Shown here: piece by piece, positions 27,401 through 36,338 of the stretch
Position numbering within the stretch: position 1 is the first letter of the stretch
How the letters are laid out: every line of letters starts with the position of its first letter
NCBI GenBank assembly: GCA_903952205.1
Contig: CAJBEZ010000037.1
Location: forward strand, 62,001 to 126,000
Direction of reading: 5' to 3'
DNA from: an uncultured Desulfomonile sp.
GTDB taxonomy: Bacteria; Desulfobacterota; Desulfomonilia; Desulfomonilales; Desulfomonilaceae
DNA length: 64,000 nucleotides
The notes under the pieces: model-generated
Databases searched by the model: none
Told to the model about the DNA's origin: nothing
Seen by the model: only the letters and a program-made list of their open reading frames with translations
Translations under genes and position numbers: made by a program

Positions 27401-28222
27401 TTAAAAACAAAACCTATAGATAAGAGCCCTTAGATAAAAGTTAATGTTACATTTCAATCTTGCTTTGATATAATCTCTTTTAGCAACAATTTTTAGGTTG
27501 CTTAAAAAAAGCTCCTTTAATAAAAATCCAAATTCTTGTGCTTGTGAATTGCTCATGGACACACTGGCAGAACTCTCGGAAATCCGAAATCCCGCTATAG
27601 TAGACGGTAATACATAGAGCATTCCAAGTCCTAGGAGTTTTATCCAAAAATCAAGATCTATCAAATAAGGCCTGTGGGCAGAAAAACGGCCGATCTTTAA
27701 AAAATCCTTTTTTCGAAACATGACTGTTGCCGGTTCGCCAATTGGGTTTGTGCCATATTTGAAGATCAACTTAACTATCTGAGCATATGAAATTTTTCCG
27801 GAAATTCCCCTTAAGCCCCTGGACTTGATCAATATCTGACCGTTCTTTCGCAAAATGTTGCGTAATCCAGTAACAAGAGATACATCGAAATTTATCGGAC
27901 ATTGCAAGATGTCTACTTGCGAACTCACACAATTTGGATAGATAATGTCGTCAGCGCAAAGTAACTTGATTAATTCTCCCCTGGCAAGTTGTAGACTCTT
28001 GTTCCAATTCGCCTCCATCCCAATATTTCGGGAATTACGAATTAACCTAATTCTTTTATTATTAAATGATTCTATGATCTCACAGGTACTATCTGAAGAA
28101 TCATTGTCAACCACGACAATTTCATAATCATCAAAAGTTTGGTTCAAGATTGATTCAATACAGTCCTTTATGAACTGTTGACCGTTGTAGACAGGAATAC
28201 ATATTGAAACTAAAGGATTCAC
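27401..28222 (-). CDS. GT2-family glycosyltransferase
   Basis: 273 residues of the GT-A fold. VSICIPVYNGQQFIKDCIES opens the nucleotide-binding half, EIVVVDNDSSDSTCEII is the DxSxD turn and ELIKLLCADDIIYPNC supplies the DxD-type acidic pair near 95. The start is GTG at 28222 with GGAG seven bases upstream. It overlaps the stop of the next gene upstream by four bases (GTGA), so the two GT2s are coupled. It transfers a sugar to the growing repeat unit; specificity unknown. A hairpin with a G-rich loop follows the stop. Confidence 0.85.
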   Translation of the reverse strand: MNPLVSICIPVYNGQQFIKDCIESILNQTFDDYEIVVVDNDSSDSTCEIIESFNNKRIRLIRNSRNIGMEANWNKSLQLARGELIKLLCADDIIYPNCVSSQVDILQCPINFDVSLVTGLRNILRKNGQILIKSRGLRGISGKISYAQIVKLIFKYGTNPIGEPATVMFRKKDFLKIGRFSAHRPYLIDLDFWIKLLGLGMLYVLPSTIAGFRISESSASVSMSNSQAQEFGFLLKELFLSNLKIVAKRDYIKARLKCNINFYLRALIYRFCF

Positions 28223-29211
28223 TTTTTCTCCAAGGGATTAGTCCTCTTGTCAAATCCAATGGCGTCTCTAACTACAAAAAGCGGTCTCCTTTTGACTTCA
28301 ATGAAAATTCGCCCCAAATACTGGCCCAGAAGACCTAGATAAATGAATAAGAGGCCGACTAGCATGACTATGGCAAACGTCAACAATGCATCAAGTCTTG
28401 AAAAATTGTATCCATTAATAACCCCAAGCGTTTGGAGCAAAGAATAAAACATGGTCCCAATACCCAATAGTAGCGAGACTGATGCGATGGCTATCCCCAA
28501 CATACCAGCGGATTTAAGGGGCAAATCTGTAAATGACATCATCCCATCTATGCCAAGTCGTAATGATTTTATAAGGTTATATTTTGGTGCCCCAGCAGCT
28601 CTTTCTGGTCTATCAAACTCGATTCCTGTTTGTCTAAAACCAACCCAGGAGCGGAGTCCGCGCACATAGGGCCTAGCCTCCTTTAAGCTGATGAGTTCTG
28701 AAACAACACGATGATCCATGAGGCAAAAATCACCGGTGTCTAATGGTAAATTAACCTCAGATGCTTTGGATAGAATTCTGTAATAGAAAGAAGCCAAGTT
28801 TTTTTTCAGAAACGGATCATTCCGATTTTTTCTGACTCCGTAAACGACTTCAAAGCCCCCCAACCATTTGCTCACCATTGCGGGGATCAATTCGGGAGGG
28901 TCCTGCAGATCAGCATCCATTATGACGACGCAGTCTCCTGTCACATAACGCAGTCCTGCTGAAACAGCTATTTGATGCCCAAAGTTTCGAGCTAGATCGA
29001 CAATGCGTACTTGTGAATCAAATGAAGCCAATTCTTTCATGATTTCAATGGAATTGTCGGTACTCCCGTCATTTACAAAGACAATTTCATATATAAAATC
29101 ATCTGCCAAGCCTTCAAGAACTTTTTTCAGCCTTTCATAAAGCTGAGGTAAAACTTCCTCTTCGAAATATACTGGAACAACCACTGAAACACACCTGTTG
29201 CTACTTATCAT
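28219..29211 (-). CDS. GtrB/DPM1-like GT2 with two C-terminal membrane helices
   Basis: 330 residues. VSVVVPVYFEEEVLPQLYER, VFVNDGSTDNS and CVVIMDADLQDPPELIPAMV give the DPM1-clan GT2 domain (1-230). Helices near 235-260 and 270-295 anchor it. It should make a polyprenyl-phosphate sugar donor for periplasmic GT-C enzymes. TTAGGAGACAAA before the ATG is a good ribosome site. It is the paralogue of the gene at 20697-21629 but has no adjacent gtrA; another flippase may serve it. Confidence 0.84.
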   Translation of the reverse strand: MISSNRCVSVVVPVYFEEEVLPQLYERLKKVLEGLADDFIYEIVFVNDGSTDNSIEIMKELASFDSQVRIVDLARNFGHQIAVSAGLRYVTGDCVVIMDADLQDPPELIPAMVSKWLGGFEVVYGVRKNRNDPFLKKNLASFYYRILSKASEVNLPLDTGDFCLMDHRVVSELISLKEARPYVRGLRSWVGFRQTGIEFDRPERAAGAPKYNLIKSLRLGIDGMMSFTDLPLKSAGMLGIAIASVSLLLGIGTMFYSLLQTLGVINGYNFSRLDALLTFAIVMLVGLLFIYLGLLGQYLGRIFIEVKRRPLFVVRDAIGFDKRTNPLEKK

Positions 29212-29219
29212 TTTGTCTC

Positions 29220-30131
29220 CTAAGATTGGGATGTTTCCAATAGCTGAATGCCCTTCAAAAGGCTAACTTTGGGAACCCAACCAGGTAAATTATCTCCGAC
29301 AATCCAAGGATGGAACATTTCTCGTTCACGATATTTTCTGGCCCCCCAACGCACCTTAATGTCTCTATTTGTGATTTTGTGATAAAGGTCTACCAAATTT
29401 TTCAACGTAACGGCGTGTTCTGCACGTACGAAAAACTCCATTTTTTGACGAGGCGTTTTATTCATCAATTTGTATGCCAAAAGTATCGCATCAACAGCAT
29501 CGGTAACGTAAACGAGATTAATTAACTGTTCCCCTCCCGACATATCAATTGTATAGCCCATCTTAGAGGCTTCTCTAATAATGTTTAGAACTTTAGGTCT
29601 TGGGTCACCAGGACCGTAAACGTCAAAAAACTTCAAAGTTAGTATCTTAACTCCCTTTACTTCTGAATAGTATAACAAGACATCTTGCATAGCCTGCTTT
29701 GTGGCCGCGTACAAAGCCACGGGGCTATAAGATTTGCCATCAAAATGCTGCCAGGCAGTCCCACAATTAATCAATTTAGAATTGGGGACATGGGTTAAAG
29801 ACTCTGCGACCTGAGTCCCAAATAATACGTTGCTTTTAATCATTTCCTCAATTTCTGAAATTTGATGACTTGAACGAAACATAGTGGCCATATGGAAAAC
29901 AACATCAGGCACTATTTCTCCCACATACTTGATTATCCCCGCTGTTGTGCCATCATGTACATATGTCCTGATCTGCCCCAGGACATCCTGTAGCAAATCC
30001 ATTTTCGATTGTGGCCGTGCAACGATATGGACCTTCCACCCGTGCTGAACTAGTCGCCTTGTAAGATGGGACCCCACAAAGCCAGTTGCGCCAGTGACAA
30101 GAGCGCACGGAAGAGGTCTTTTCTCTTTCAT
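29220..30131 (-). CDS. Extended SDR; candidate CDP-3,6-dideoxyhexulose 4-reductase (AscF/RfbJ-like)
   Basis: 303 residues. ALVTGATGFVGSHLTRRLVQ is the NAD(P)-binding GxxGxxG. LINCGTAWQHF supplies the catalytic Ser/Thr region and LYAATKQAMQDVLLYY the YxxxK dyad (near 150). The pairing of a GT-WQH segment with LYAATKQA is how I recognise reductases of the abequose/ascarylose group, which reduce C4 of CDP-3,6-dideoxy-4-keto-hexoses. The pathway genes rfbF/G/H lie 3-7 kb upstream on the same strand, supporting this. Stop-start overlap with the RmlC-like gene (four bases) implies joint translation. The exact product stereochemistry is open. Confidence 0.7.
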   Translation of the reverse strand: MKEKRPLPCALVTGATGFVGSHLTRRLVQHGWKVHIVARPQSKMDLLQDVLGQIRTYVHDGTTAGIIKYVGEIVPDVVFHMATMFRSSHQISEIEEMIKSNVLFGTQVAESLTHVPNSKLINCGTAWQHFDGKSYSPVALYAATKQAMQDVLLYYSEVKGVKILTLKFFDVYGPGDPRPKVLNIIREASKMGYTIDMSGGEQLINLVYVTDAVDAILLAYKLMNKTPRQKMEFFVRAEHAVTLKNLVDLYHKITNRDIKVRWGARKYREREMFHPWIVGDNLPGWVPKVSLLKGIQLLETSQS

Positions 30132-30685
30132 AAGGTTTCTTTCTTAAACGTAAAAGGCGTTTTGAAGTTTTTCAAAGACGAAAAAGATAGGTCTCTCTCT
30201 GAAATAATTGGGCTTGTATCGGGCCACGGTATCCCTGCGGAATTCCAAAGAATACCAGTATCATGTGTCGGCGAATAAAGAGTTGAGACCTTGTACAACA
30301 CAATAGCTGAATCACTTTGAACATAAAAGCCATGGGCAAGGCCCGTTGGTATACACAGAAGGTTCGCTTTGGCTGCGCTAAGCAGAAACGTTTCATGTCG
30401 CAGAAAAGTTGGAGAACCCTTGCGAAGATCTACCACTACGTCAAAAATTTCCCCAAACAGACAGGAAACCAGTTTTACGCAATGCGCTGGCGGCCGTTGA
30501 AAATGTAGCCCCCTCAGAACCCGTTGATGGGAAAATGAGTAGTACTCTTCAGGGAAATTTGTCTCTAAATCTTTTTCTTTAAAAGAGTGGTCATGAAAAA
30601 TTTTGACAAACGTACCTCTCTTATCCTTGCATACCGGTACCAGAAGTTCTAAGCACCCTGGGATAGATGTGGATTTTATCAACAT
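30128..30685 (-). CDS. RmlC-like cupin epimerase (possible CDP-dideoxyhexulose 3,5- or 5-epimerase)
   Basis: 185 residues, the usual RmlC length. VLRGLHFQRPPAHCVKLVS contains the catalytic His, EIFDVVVDLRKGSPTF is the nucleotide-binding strand, IPTGLAHGFYV is the second His and LYKVSTLYSPTHDTG carries the Tyr region. No rmlA, rmlB or rmlD is present, so dTDP-rhamnose is unlikely as its pathway. In ascarylose synthesis an epimerase of this type (AscE) acts on the CDP-3,6-dideoxy-4-keto sugar, and this gene is coupled to the AscF/RfbJ-like SDR. That role is inference. Confidence 0.78.
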   Translation of the reverse strand: MLIKSTSIPGCLELLVPVCKDKRGTFVKIFHDHSFKEKDLETNFPEEYYSFSHQRVLRGLHFQRPPAHCVKLVSCLFGEIFDVVVDLRKGSPTFLRHETFLLSAAKANLLCIPTGLAHGFYVQSDSAIVLYKVSTLYSPTHDTGILWNSAGIPWPDTSPIISERDLSFSSLKNFKTPFTFKKETL

Positions 30686-30779
30686 TCCGGGTTCTTAATA
30701 AAGCTTGTGTAGATTACAATTATTAATTCCAGGAAACACATTCTATTTTACCATACAAAAAAGTAGCCCTATCGCGCCT

Positions 30780-32135
30780 TCAGAGATTCAGTCCAAGTCT
30801 TTTTTGAAAAGGCACAATGAAGAGCGCCAGCAATATTAGCGGGTTTATTAAAGCCTGCAGTGTCACCCTCTGAGATCCAATGACCAATAGGGTTAAATAG
30901 TTTTTTGGCATTAAACAGAGCGCCAATAAGATGATTGATATATTTCCATATGTCTGGTCACCTGATGCCAACAAATACGGCACAAATATGAGTAGATAGC
31001 ATAACGAATAATTTCCTATATTAGGAGCGATTAGAATGGTCAATACTGTGACATAAAACAGACGCCCTTCTAGATCTTTCACAACATTCGAAATTAGCCA
31101 AGGGCCAAATAGGACGCTTGGGAGAAATATTGAGAACATATAGATTTTTTCTATTACTGGTATTGCTGCCCGAGCAGAGTCAACCCCGAAAAAAAACTGG
31201 ATTGGATATATTGCCGAAAAGAAAAGATTCAGTAGGTGGCTGGACCACGCCATTTTTTGTGCTAAGGACCACCCGGAAAAATACCCCTCTGAAATCGGTA
31301 GTAGTTGAAATAGGTTCGCTTTTGAGTGCTCAAACAAGACACTAAACAGGAATGGAATACTGTTGGTAATCACGATAACCGCTATGGTATATAACAAAAA
31401 ACGATATCGCCGACTTTGATAAAACGGAAACAGCAGAAGGCCAAGATAAAATTTTAGAGAAAGTGCTGTACCCAGCAATACAGCGGACAACAGAGGTCGT
31501 CGCAGAAACAAAACAGCGAGACTCAAAACCACAAACGTCATTGCCACATAATTCCCTCTATCTATTGTAAAAATCACCGGATAACTAACTACCATGGAGA
31601 TGAAAATTAGCAAGAATATTGTGATTCGAGCTGCTACCCCCTCTTTGTCTGTAACCTGTTCCAATACTTTCCAAGCTAAAAGGCCTATGCTCCCCCAAAA
31701 AAGCGCTACCATCGCGCCTAAACTTAAGACGCCACTAATAGTGTGTCTGGCTTCGTACGGGCCATTAGAAAAATCTATGAAATGAGCTATGCAATTGCTG
31801 AGCAATTGAGAGAAAGGCCCATAGTTAGATCTGGTTTTGTTTATTGCATACCAAGCCGGATTAAAGAAATCCATAAATCGATCTTCTGGAAGAAATAGCG
31901 GGGACGTGTAAGGGTAAGAATAGCCACCAAAATAATGCAGGGCCCACCCATAACCATATTGAAACAAAGATCCGAAACCCAATATCGAAAAGAAAATGAG
32001 CGCTCGCTTTCTAATCGTCGCCTTGTCGACCTTGTAGGTGGTTTGATCTATTGGAATAATAATGTTACGGGTGTCCGACCCGACGGGCTTGTTAATGCGT
32101 TCCCCCAAAGTTTTTAGGAAACGTTTCGGTGCCAT
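30780..32135 (-). CDS. GT87-like (DUF2029-type) polyprenyl-linked glycosyltransferase
   Basis: 451 residues with about ten membrane helices. The first loop is FLPEDRFMDFFNPAWYAINK with acidic residues, and FTIDRGNYVAMTFVVLSLAV resembles the D-R-x-N/Q segment of GT87 mannosyltransferase-type proteins. Such enzymes take polyprenyl-phosphate sugars in the periplasm. It overlaps the end of the SDR gene at 32114 by 22 bases, so it belongs to the same operon. Sugar specificity unknown. Confidence 0.65.
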   Translation of the reverse strand: MAPKRFLKTLGERINKPVGSDTRNIIIPIDQTTYKVDKATIRKRALIFFSILGFGSLFQYGYGWALHYFGGYSYPYTSPLFLPEDRFMDFFNPAWYAINKTRSNYGPFSQLLSNCIAHFIDFSNGPYEARHTISGVLSLGAMVALFWGSIGLLAWKVLEQVTDKEGVAARITIFLLIFISMVVSYPVIFTIDRGNYVAMTFVVLSLAVLFLRRPLLSAVLLGTALSLKFYLGLLLFPFYQSRRYRFLLYTIAVIVITNSIPFLFSVLFEHSKANLFQLLPISEGYFSGWSLAQKMAWSSHLLNLFFSAIYPIQFFFGVDSARAAIPVIEKIYMFSIFLPSVLFGPWLISNVVKDLEGRLFYVTVLTILIAPNIGNYSLCYLLIFVPYLLASGDQTYGNISIILLALCLMPKNYLTLLVIGSQRVTLQALINPLILLALFIVPFQKRLGLNL

Positions 32136-33151
32136 GTCATTGTACCAATGAGTGATTTTTCGAGATCCGAAATATTGCGCAAGTTCAATTCCTTCATGGC
32201 ACGATTCACTGACGGAACGTACCGGTCTGGTGGTTCGTCGGTCACTGGTCGCGACTGAATTTGCACATTCGAGTTTTTCGCTATAATTTTAGACACAAGC
32301 ACAGCAAGCTCTTGAATGCGAATATCCTGATCAGATCCAATGTTATACGGCTTCAACGATTTCCCTTTGACCAATATCGTCCACAGCCAGACCGCCAGGT
32401 CAGCAGCGTAAAGATATGAACGATATGGTGTTCCGTCACCTTTGACAACTATCGGCCCGCCGTTTAAGGCGTCCCTAATGAAATTCCCAATAGCGTAGTG
32501 AATATCTAACGGCAAATAAGGCCCAACAAAGGCGAATCCTCGTGCGATCTTGCATTCAATACCGAATTTCTTAGAATATATTGCGCATAATAGCTCAGAG
32601 ACTCGTTTACCTTCAGCGTAGGCCGATTGGGGATCCATAGTGTTGGGACCACCCATGTTATCTTCGGGTATATGCGTCATATCAGGAGACTGCTTACCGT
32701 AAACAGCGCCAGAACTTGTCAGCAAGAGCTTTTTTGCCCCGCATTGCACGGCGAAATCAAGGACACGGCGTGTGCCTTCAATGATTGTGTCCAGCATCAG
32801 CAACGGATCTGCATCATTTAATTTGGCGCTCGCCGCTGTGGCTGCGTGGATAATATGCGAGAATTCTCCGTCAGGATAATCAAACGATCGGACATCGCCA
32901 ATGTGAAAAGAGATAGCGGGGTTTTCCGCCAAATGAGGGGCCTTATGCCGTAATATGTCCACGTTTCGGGTAAGAACCAGCGCTGCCGCGTCCAAGTCAA
33001 GTTTTTCATTCACCCACGCAAAGCTTTCCAACAGCCAGCAACCGAAGAAACCTGTGCCACCTGTAATGAAAATACGACTACCGCGTAATTCATCCCACAA
33101 TCCTTCGGTATGTTTTAAAATGTGATCCAGGTCGTCTTTCAATCTGTTCAT
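32114..33151 (-). CDS. Extended SDR, NAD-dependent epimerase/dehydratase family
   Basis: 345 residues. RIFITGGTGFFGCWLLESFA is the dinucleotide site, LLLTSSGAVYGKQ the catalytic Ser region and SAYAEGKRVSELLCAIYSKK the YxxxK dyad (near 178). RGFAFVGPYLPLD and FIRDALNGGPIVVKGDG follow the sugar-nucleotide-binding region of dTDP-glucose dehydratase and UDP-glucuronate decarboxylase relatives. It lies 27 bases from the rfbH fusion gene. It may reduce or epimerise the CDP-dideoxy sugar; a YerF-like role is conceivable if the ThDP enzyme is YerE-like. Specificity is not assignable from sequence alone. Confidence 0.7.
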   Translation of the reverse strand: MNRLKDDLDHILKHTEGLWDELRGSRIFITGGTGFFGCWLLESFAWVNEKLDLDAAALVLTRNVDILRHKAPHLAENPAISFHIGDVRSFDYPDGEFSHIIHAATAASAKLNDADPLLMLDTIIEGTRRVLDFAVQCGAKKLLLTSSGAVYGKQSPDMTHIPEDNMGGPNTMDPQSAYAEGKRVSELLCAIYSKKFGIECKIARGFAFVGPYLPLDIHYAIGNFIRDALNGGPIVVKGDGTPYRSYLYAADLAVWLWTILVKGKSLKPYNIGSDQDIRIQELAVLVSKIIAKNSNVQIQSRPVTDEPPDRYVPSVNRAMKELNLRNISDLEKSLIGTMTWHRNVS

Positions 33152-33178
33152 GACAAACCTGCTAATGGCTGTTTTAGA

Positions 33179-34846
33179 TCAGTGGGCCCGACAAAACTCT
33201 CGAATTGATGACAAAATAAAATCGGTCATCTGTTGGGTGAACCCAGGATACACCCCCAACCAGAATGTGTCGTTCATTATCCTGTCGGTATTCGGAAGGT
33301 CTCCGATTTGTCGATAATTGCGTCCAGCCATGCAAGGCTGACGAACAATATTACCGCCAAAAAGCAAACGAGCGGCGATCTTTTGTGATTCAAGATGTCT
33401 TATCAGATCAAGCCTCGAAAAAGAGGTTTTATAACGAACAGTGATCGGCAACCCGAACCAACTCGGGTCCGATCCCAGTGTCACCGATGGTAATATGAAA
33501 AAATCTTTGAGGTCACGAAGCCCTTCCAAAAGTGTTTGAAAGTTTTGTTTTCTGGCTTTTATAAAGTCAGGCAGCTTCTGAAGTTGCGCTACGCCAACAG
33601 CGGCCTGCATATCAGTAAGCTTGAGATTGTAACCCAAATGCGAATACACATACTTGTGGTCAAAGCCGTAAGGCAAGTCACCTAGTTGTTGATCGAAACG
33701 ATTACCACAACGGTTATCCTGACCTGGTTCACAGGAGCAGTCTCTACCCCAATCCCGGAACGATTCCACGAGTCGTTTGAGCAAAGGGTCATTGGTTACA
33801 ACAGCGCCACCTTCACCCATAGTGATGTGGTGGGCTGGATAAAAACTGAATGTCCCCAAATGGCCAACTGTCCCTGTGTAAATCCATTCCGTGTCCAACA
33901 GGTATCTTGTCCCAAGAGCGTCGCAGTTGTCTTCAATCAGCCAGAGGCCATGTTGATCACAAAACGTCTTAATTGCTTTAAGATCAAAGGGATTACCCAG
34001 GGTGTGGGCCAACATAACCGCTTTGGTTTTGTCTGAAAGGGCGTCTTCGAGTTGAGAGCAGTCGATATTGTATGTTGGGATATCCATATCCACAAAGACA
34101 GGGATCGCCCCGTACTGCACAATGGGCGCGATCGTGGTAGGGAAGGCCGCTGCCACTGTGACTATTTCATCGCCAGGGAGAATCCGACGATCCCCCAGTA
34201 TTGGTGAGGTGAGCGCCATAAACGCAAGAAGATTGGCAGAGGACCCTGAATTAGTAAGTGAGCAATAATTGGCGCCTAAGAATGAGGCGAATTTTGTTTC
34301 AAATTCTTTAGCGTATCTGCCTGTAGTAAGCCAGAAGTCAAGGGAAGAGTCCACCAGTGCGACCAACTCTTCAGCGTCGAAAACACGACCTCCGTAAGCA
34401 ATACGGGATTCTCCGGGAATAAAAGGGGCTTCCTGAAGCGGTAAGTGAATAGCTTTATAATGGGTTTCTGAGACCAACTGTGACCATATTCTGAGCATCC
34501 TGTCAATTTTAGCAGGCTTTAGTATAGCGACTGCGGGTCTAGCAATGACGTCTTCTGAGATAACGATTACTTTGTCTACCCGAATGAGGCTTTGCCTGGC
34601 AATCGTCCCTTTATCCAGGTCATCCTGTTCAAAGGCCATGGAGAATTTGGAATAAACGTAACTGTCAACATCACTTGTTATGTAGGCGACAAGCAAATCA
34701 TTGAAATTGTCGGAAGCGTCTGAGATTATTACAGCAGGTCTGACCTTGGAGCCCCTTTGGTTAGTGAAAGGGAAATTCAGGAGCACAATCTCGCCGACTC
34801 TGCTGGGTCTATTTGAGCCCAAAGAATTTTTCCCAGTCGATCTCAT
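33179..34846 (-). CDS. rfbH: PemK/MazF toxin domain fused in frame to RfbH (CDP-4-keto-6-deoxyglucose 3-dehydrase)
   Basis: One uninterrupted 555-residue frame. Residues 16-122 are a PemK/MazF endoribonuclease fold: [24 protein letters not shown] with the conserved Arg, VAYITSD, and [14 protein letters not shown]. From about 124, LVSETHYKA onward matches RfbH, normally a separate protein of about 437 residues. [17 protein letters not shown] opens it; the PLP lysine is replaced by His in [13 protein letters not shown] (H339/H340), as in this dehydrase; C308, C370, C372 and C380 form the [2Fe-2S] pattern, C-x1-C-x7-C included. Only the toxin stop and the first RfbH codons seem lost. An antitoxin-like gene overlaps its start. 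Activity of either half is untested. Confidence 0.88.
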   Translation of the reverse strand: MRSTGKNSLGSNRPSRVGEIVLLNFPFTNQRGSKVRPAVIISDASDNFNDLLVAYITSDVDSYVYSKFSMAFEQDDLDKGTIARQSLIRVDKVIVISEDVIARPAVAILKPAKIDRMLRIWSQLVSETHYKAIHLPLQEAPFIPGESRIAYGGRVFDAEELVALVDSSLDFWLTTGRYAKEFETKFASFLGANYCSLTNSGSSANLLAFMALTSPILGDRRILPGDEIVTVAAAFPTTIAPIVQYGAIPVFVDMDIPTYNIDCSQLEDALSDKTKAVMLAHTLGNPFDLKAIKTFCDQHGLWLIEDNCDALGTRYLLDTEWIYTGTVGHLGTFSFYPAHHITMGEGGAVVTNDPLLKRLVESFRDWGRDCSCEPGQDNRCGNRFDQQLGDLPYGFDHKYVYSHLGYNLKLTDMQAAVGVAQLQKLPDFIKARKQNFQTLLEGLRDLKDFFILPSVTLGSDPSWFGLPITVRYKTSFSRLDLIRHLESQKIAARLLFGGNIVRQPCMAGRNYRQIGDLPNTDRIMNDTFWLGVYPGFTQQMTDFILSSIREFCRAH

Positions 34847-35021
34847 AGTCGTCTCTGGTTTCGAAGAAACTGTTTAAGCCAATGGCCTCGAAGTCAGCCT
34901 CTGAATTGGAAGTGTTTTCCGGTATCACCACAATATTGAGTTCAGCCGAAGAAATGGAGTCGGGAATTGGCTCGGCTAATTCAATGTGGCCATTGTTGTA
35001 GTAGCCCTTTATTGCAAACAT
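34809..35021 (-). CDS. Putative antitoxin of the PemK/MazF-type module
   Basis: 70 residues from ATG 35021. [20 protein letters not shown] resembles the short antitoxins that begin with an AIKG-Y-NGxI-L-EP beta motif; the C-terminal half is acidic ([10 protein letters not shown]...[12 protein letters not shown]), as expected for a toxin-neutralising tail. The stop lies 38 bases inside the toxin-RfbH frame, the overlap usual in toxin-antitoxin operons. It sits between rfbG and rfbH, where Yersinia and Salmonella clusters normally have none. The upstream in-frame codons to 35153 overlap rfbG and are not the likely start. Family call moderate; neutralisation not shown. Confidence 0.7.
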   Translation of the reverse strand: MFAIKGYYNNGHIELAEPIPDSISSAELNIVVIPENTSNSEADFEAIGLNSFFETRDDYEIDWEKFFGLK

Positions 35022-35040
35022 GGGGGTTGTCCTTCGTGTT

Positions 35041-35090
35041 TTGTATGACAACTTAAAGATCTTGTCGCTTCGCTCTGTCGAAATGACAAC
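35041..35090. repeat. REP-like dispersed-repeat sequence after rfbG
   Basis: The complement contains TTGTCATTTCGACAGAGCGA followed by AGCGACAAGATCTTTAAG and a second TTGTCAT. The TCATTTCGAC-GAGCGAAGCGA core is a sequence I recognise as a dispersed non-coding repeat in several anaerobic lineages. It begins four bases after the rfbG stop and ends before the antitoxin gene. Only one copy is seen here, so the repeat claim needs a genome search. Confidence 0.5.
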
Positions 35091-35094
35091 ATAT

Positions 35095-36081
35095 CTAGTT
35101 GCCACAACCATCAAAAAACCGCTTATACCATTGTATCGTCGCTGACAAGCCACCTTCGAGGCTAAACAAGGGCTTCCAGTTGAGGGTTCTACGGGCTTTT
35201 TCAGCGCTCAAGTATTGGTATCTGATCTCGTTGGAGGCCTCATTGAGAATTTCCGGTTCAAGGTTGGAATCCATTAGAGTGAGTATCTTCTGAACTAGCT
35301 CAGTAACAGTAAGTTGTATCTCATTTGAAAAGTTGAACGCCTCTCCAACCAGGCTGCGATTATGAGCCAACTGCTCCGCAAGCATACAGTACGCTGCCGC
35401 TCCATCCTCAATATAGAAATAATCTCTCACAAAATTACCATCCGAACGGATCACCGGACGAGCGCCTCTAATGATCGACCTAATGGTTCCAGGAACAATG
35501 CGGTTCCAATTTAAGTCACCGCCTCCATAAAAGTTGCCGCATCTAGTAATTGCAACGGGCGATCCGTACGTGGTCGCATAAGCTTGAGCAATCAGGTCTG
35601 CGCAGGACTTGCTAACATCGTATGGATGTTTACCCACTAGAGGGGCGTTTTCTCCGTAAGGGAGTTTTTCATGGCTGCCATAAGCTTTGTCGGATGAAGC
35701 GAGTATAATCTGTTTCACTACGGGGCTGCGTCTACACGCTTCTAGCATGGCCCAGGACCCGCGGATGTTAGTGTCTAGAGTCGATATGGGATTACGATTG
35801 GCTATGCCAACTATAGTTTGAGCCGCGAGATGGAAAACAGTGTCAATCTCGTATTCCCCAAGCGCTCTTTCCAAAAGGGCCTGACTCCGGACATCCCCAC
35901 GAACAACAGTTAACTTGTCAATCAACCCAGTTCTTACCAATTCTGACTTGGGCACAATATCTCTGATCAGGCATGCGACATTAGCCCCGGATTCAATCAA
36001 CCGCCTGACCAAGCAAGAGCCAAGCAATCCTGTTGCGCCGGTAACAAAAGTTGGGCGATCAATCCAGAAGGAGGAGGTCAA
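35095..36081 (-). CDS. rfbG: CDP-glucose 4,6-dehydratase
   Basis: 328 residues, short-chain dehydrogenase fold. [20 protein letters not shown] binds [23 protein letters not shown] and [20 protein letters not shown] are typical of CDP-glucose 4,6-dehydratase, and [20 protein letters not shown] carries Yxxx[21 protein letters not shown] is also family-specific. It converts CDP-glucose to CDP-4-keto-6-deoxyglucose, the substrate of RfbH. It lies between rfbF and the antitoxin/rfbH module. The start is TTG at 36081 without a strong ribosome site. Usual RfbG length is about 355, so the N-terminus may be slightly short. Confidence 0.87.
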   Translation of the reverse strand: MTSSFWIDRPTFVTGATGLLGSCLVRRLIESGANVACLIRDIVPKSELVRTGLIDKLTVVRGDVRSQALLERALGEYEIDTVFHLAAQTIVGIANRNPISTLDTNIRGSWAMLEACRRSPVVKQIILASSDKAYGSHEKLPYGENAPLVGKHPYDVSKSCADLIAQAYATTYGSPVAITRCGNFYGGGDLNWNRIVPGTIRSIIRGARPVIRSDGNFVRDYFYIEDGAAAYCMLAEQLAHNRSLVGEAFNFSNEIQLTVTELVQKILTLMDSNLEPEILNEASNEIRYQYLSAEKARRTLNWKPLFSLEGGLSATIQWYKRFFDGCGN

Positions 36082-36115
36082 TTTGGTTACCGCCTATAAA
36101 AATGAGATACGACAT

Positions 36116-36138
36116 ATTTCCCATGGCACAGCCATAAG
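36116..36138. repeat. Degenerate third copy of the REP-like hairpin
   Basis: ATTTCCCATGGCACAGCCAT resembles the complement of the 36277-36300 copy (ATTTCCCACGGTGAAACCGT), with several mismatches that break the stem. It lies 35 bases before rfbG. Confidence 0.4.
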
Positions 36139-36171
36139 CGTAAAAAACCATACAATACCAAAATCAATACC

Positions 36172-36206
36172 CCCACGGCATAGCCATGGGCTCACGAATG
36201 TTGGCC
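36172..36206. repeat. REP-like hairpin unit, left copy
   Basis: CCCACGGC-ATA-GCCATGGG forms an eight-base stem with one G-T wobble and a three-base loop, followed by CTCACGAATGTTGGCC. The right copy (36260-36295) is its inverted relative. Together they form a BIME-like pair. Confidence 0.65.
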
Positions 36207-36259
36207 GCAAGGGCCAAAGGTGAGTTCTCTTTAAAGTTATCCTATTTGCCCCGTAGGAA

Positions 36260-36295
36260 GGGGCAACGTTCATGAGCCCACGGTTTCACCGTGGG
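36260..36295. repeat. REP-like hairpin unit, right copy
   Basis: CCCACGGT-TTC-ACCGTGGG (36277-36295) is a perfect eight-base stem with a three-base loop. Read in complement it is followed by CTCATGAACGTTGCC, matching the left copy at 13 of 15 comparable bases. TTGGCC-GCAAG-GGCCAA and GCCCC-GTAGGAA-GGGGC stems lie between the copies. Confidence 0.7.
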
Positions 36296-36338
36296 AAATT
36301 ACGGGCAGGGGGGCATCCGTCGCTAACAGGACCACTGA

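Noticed and set aside
34809-35153. Long version of the antitoxin-like frame starting at 35153.
   Set aside because: The first 44 codons lie over the end of rfbG and the REP-like repeat; the ATG at 35021 begins the conserved motif.
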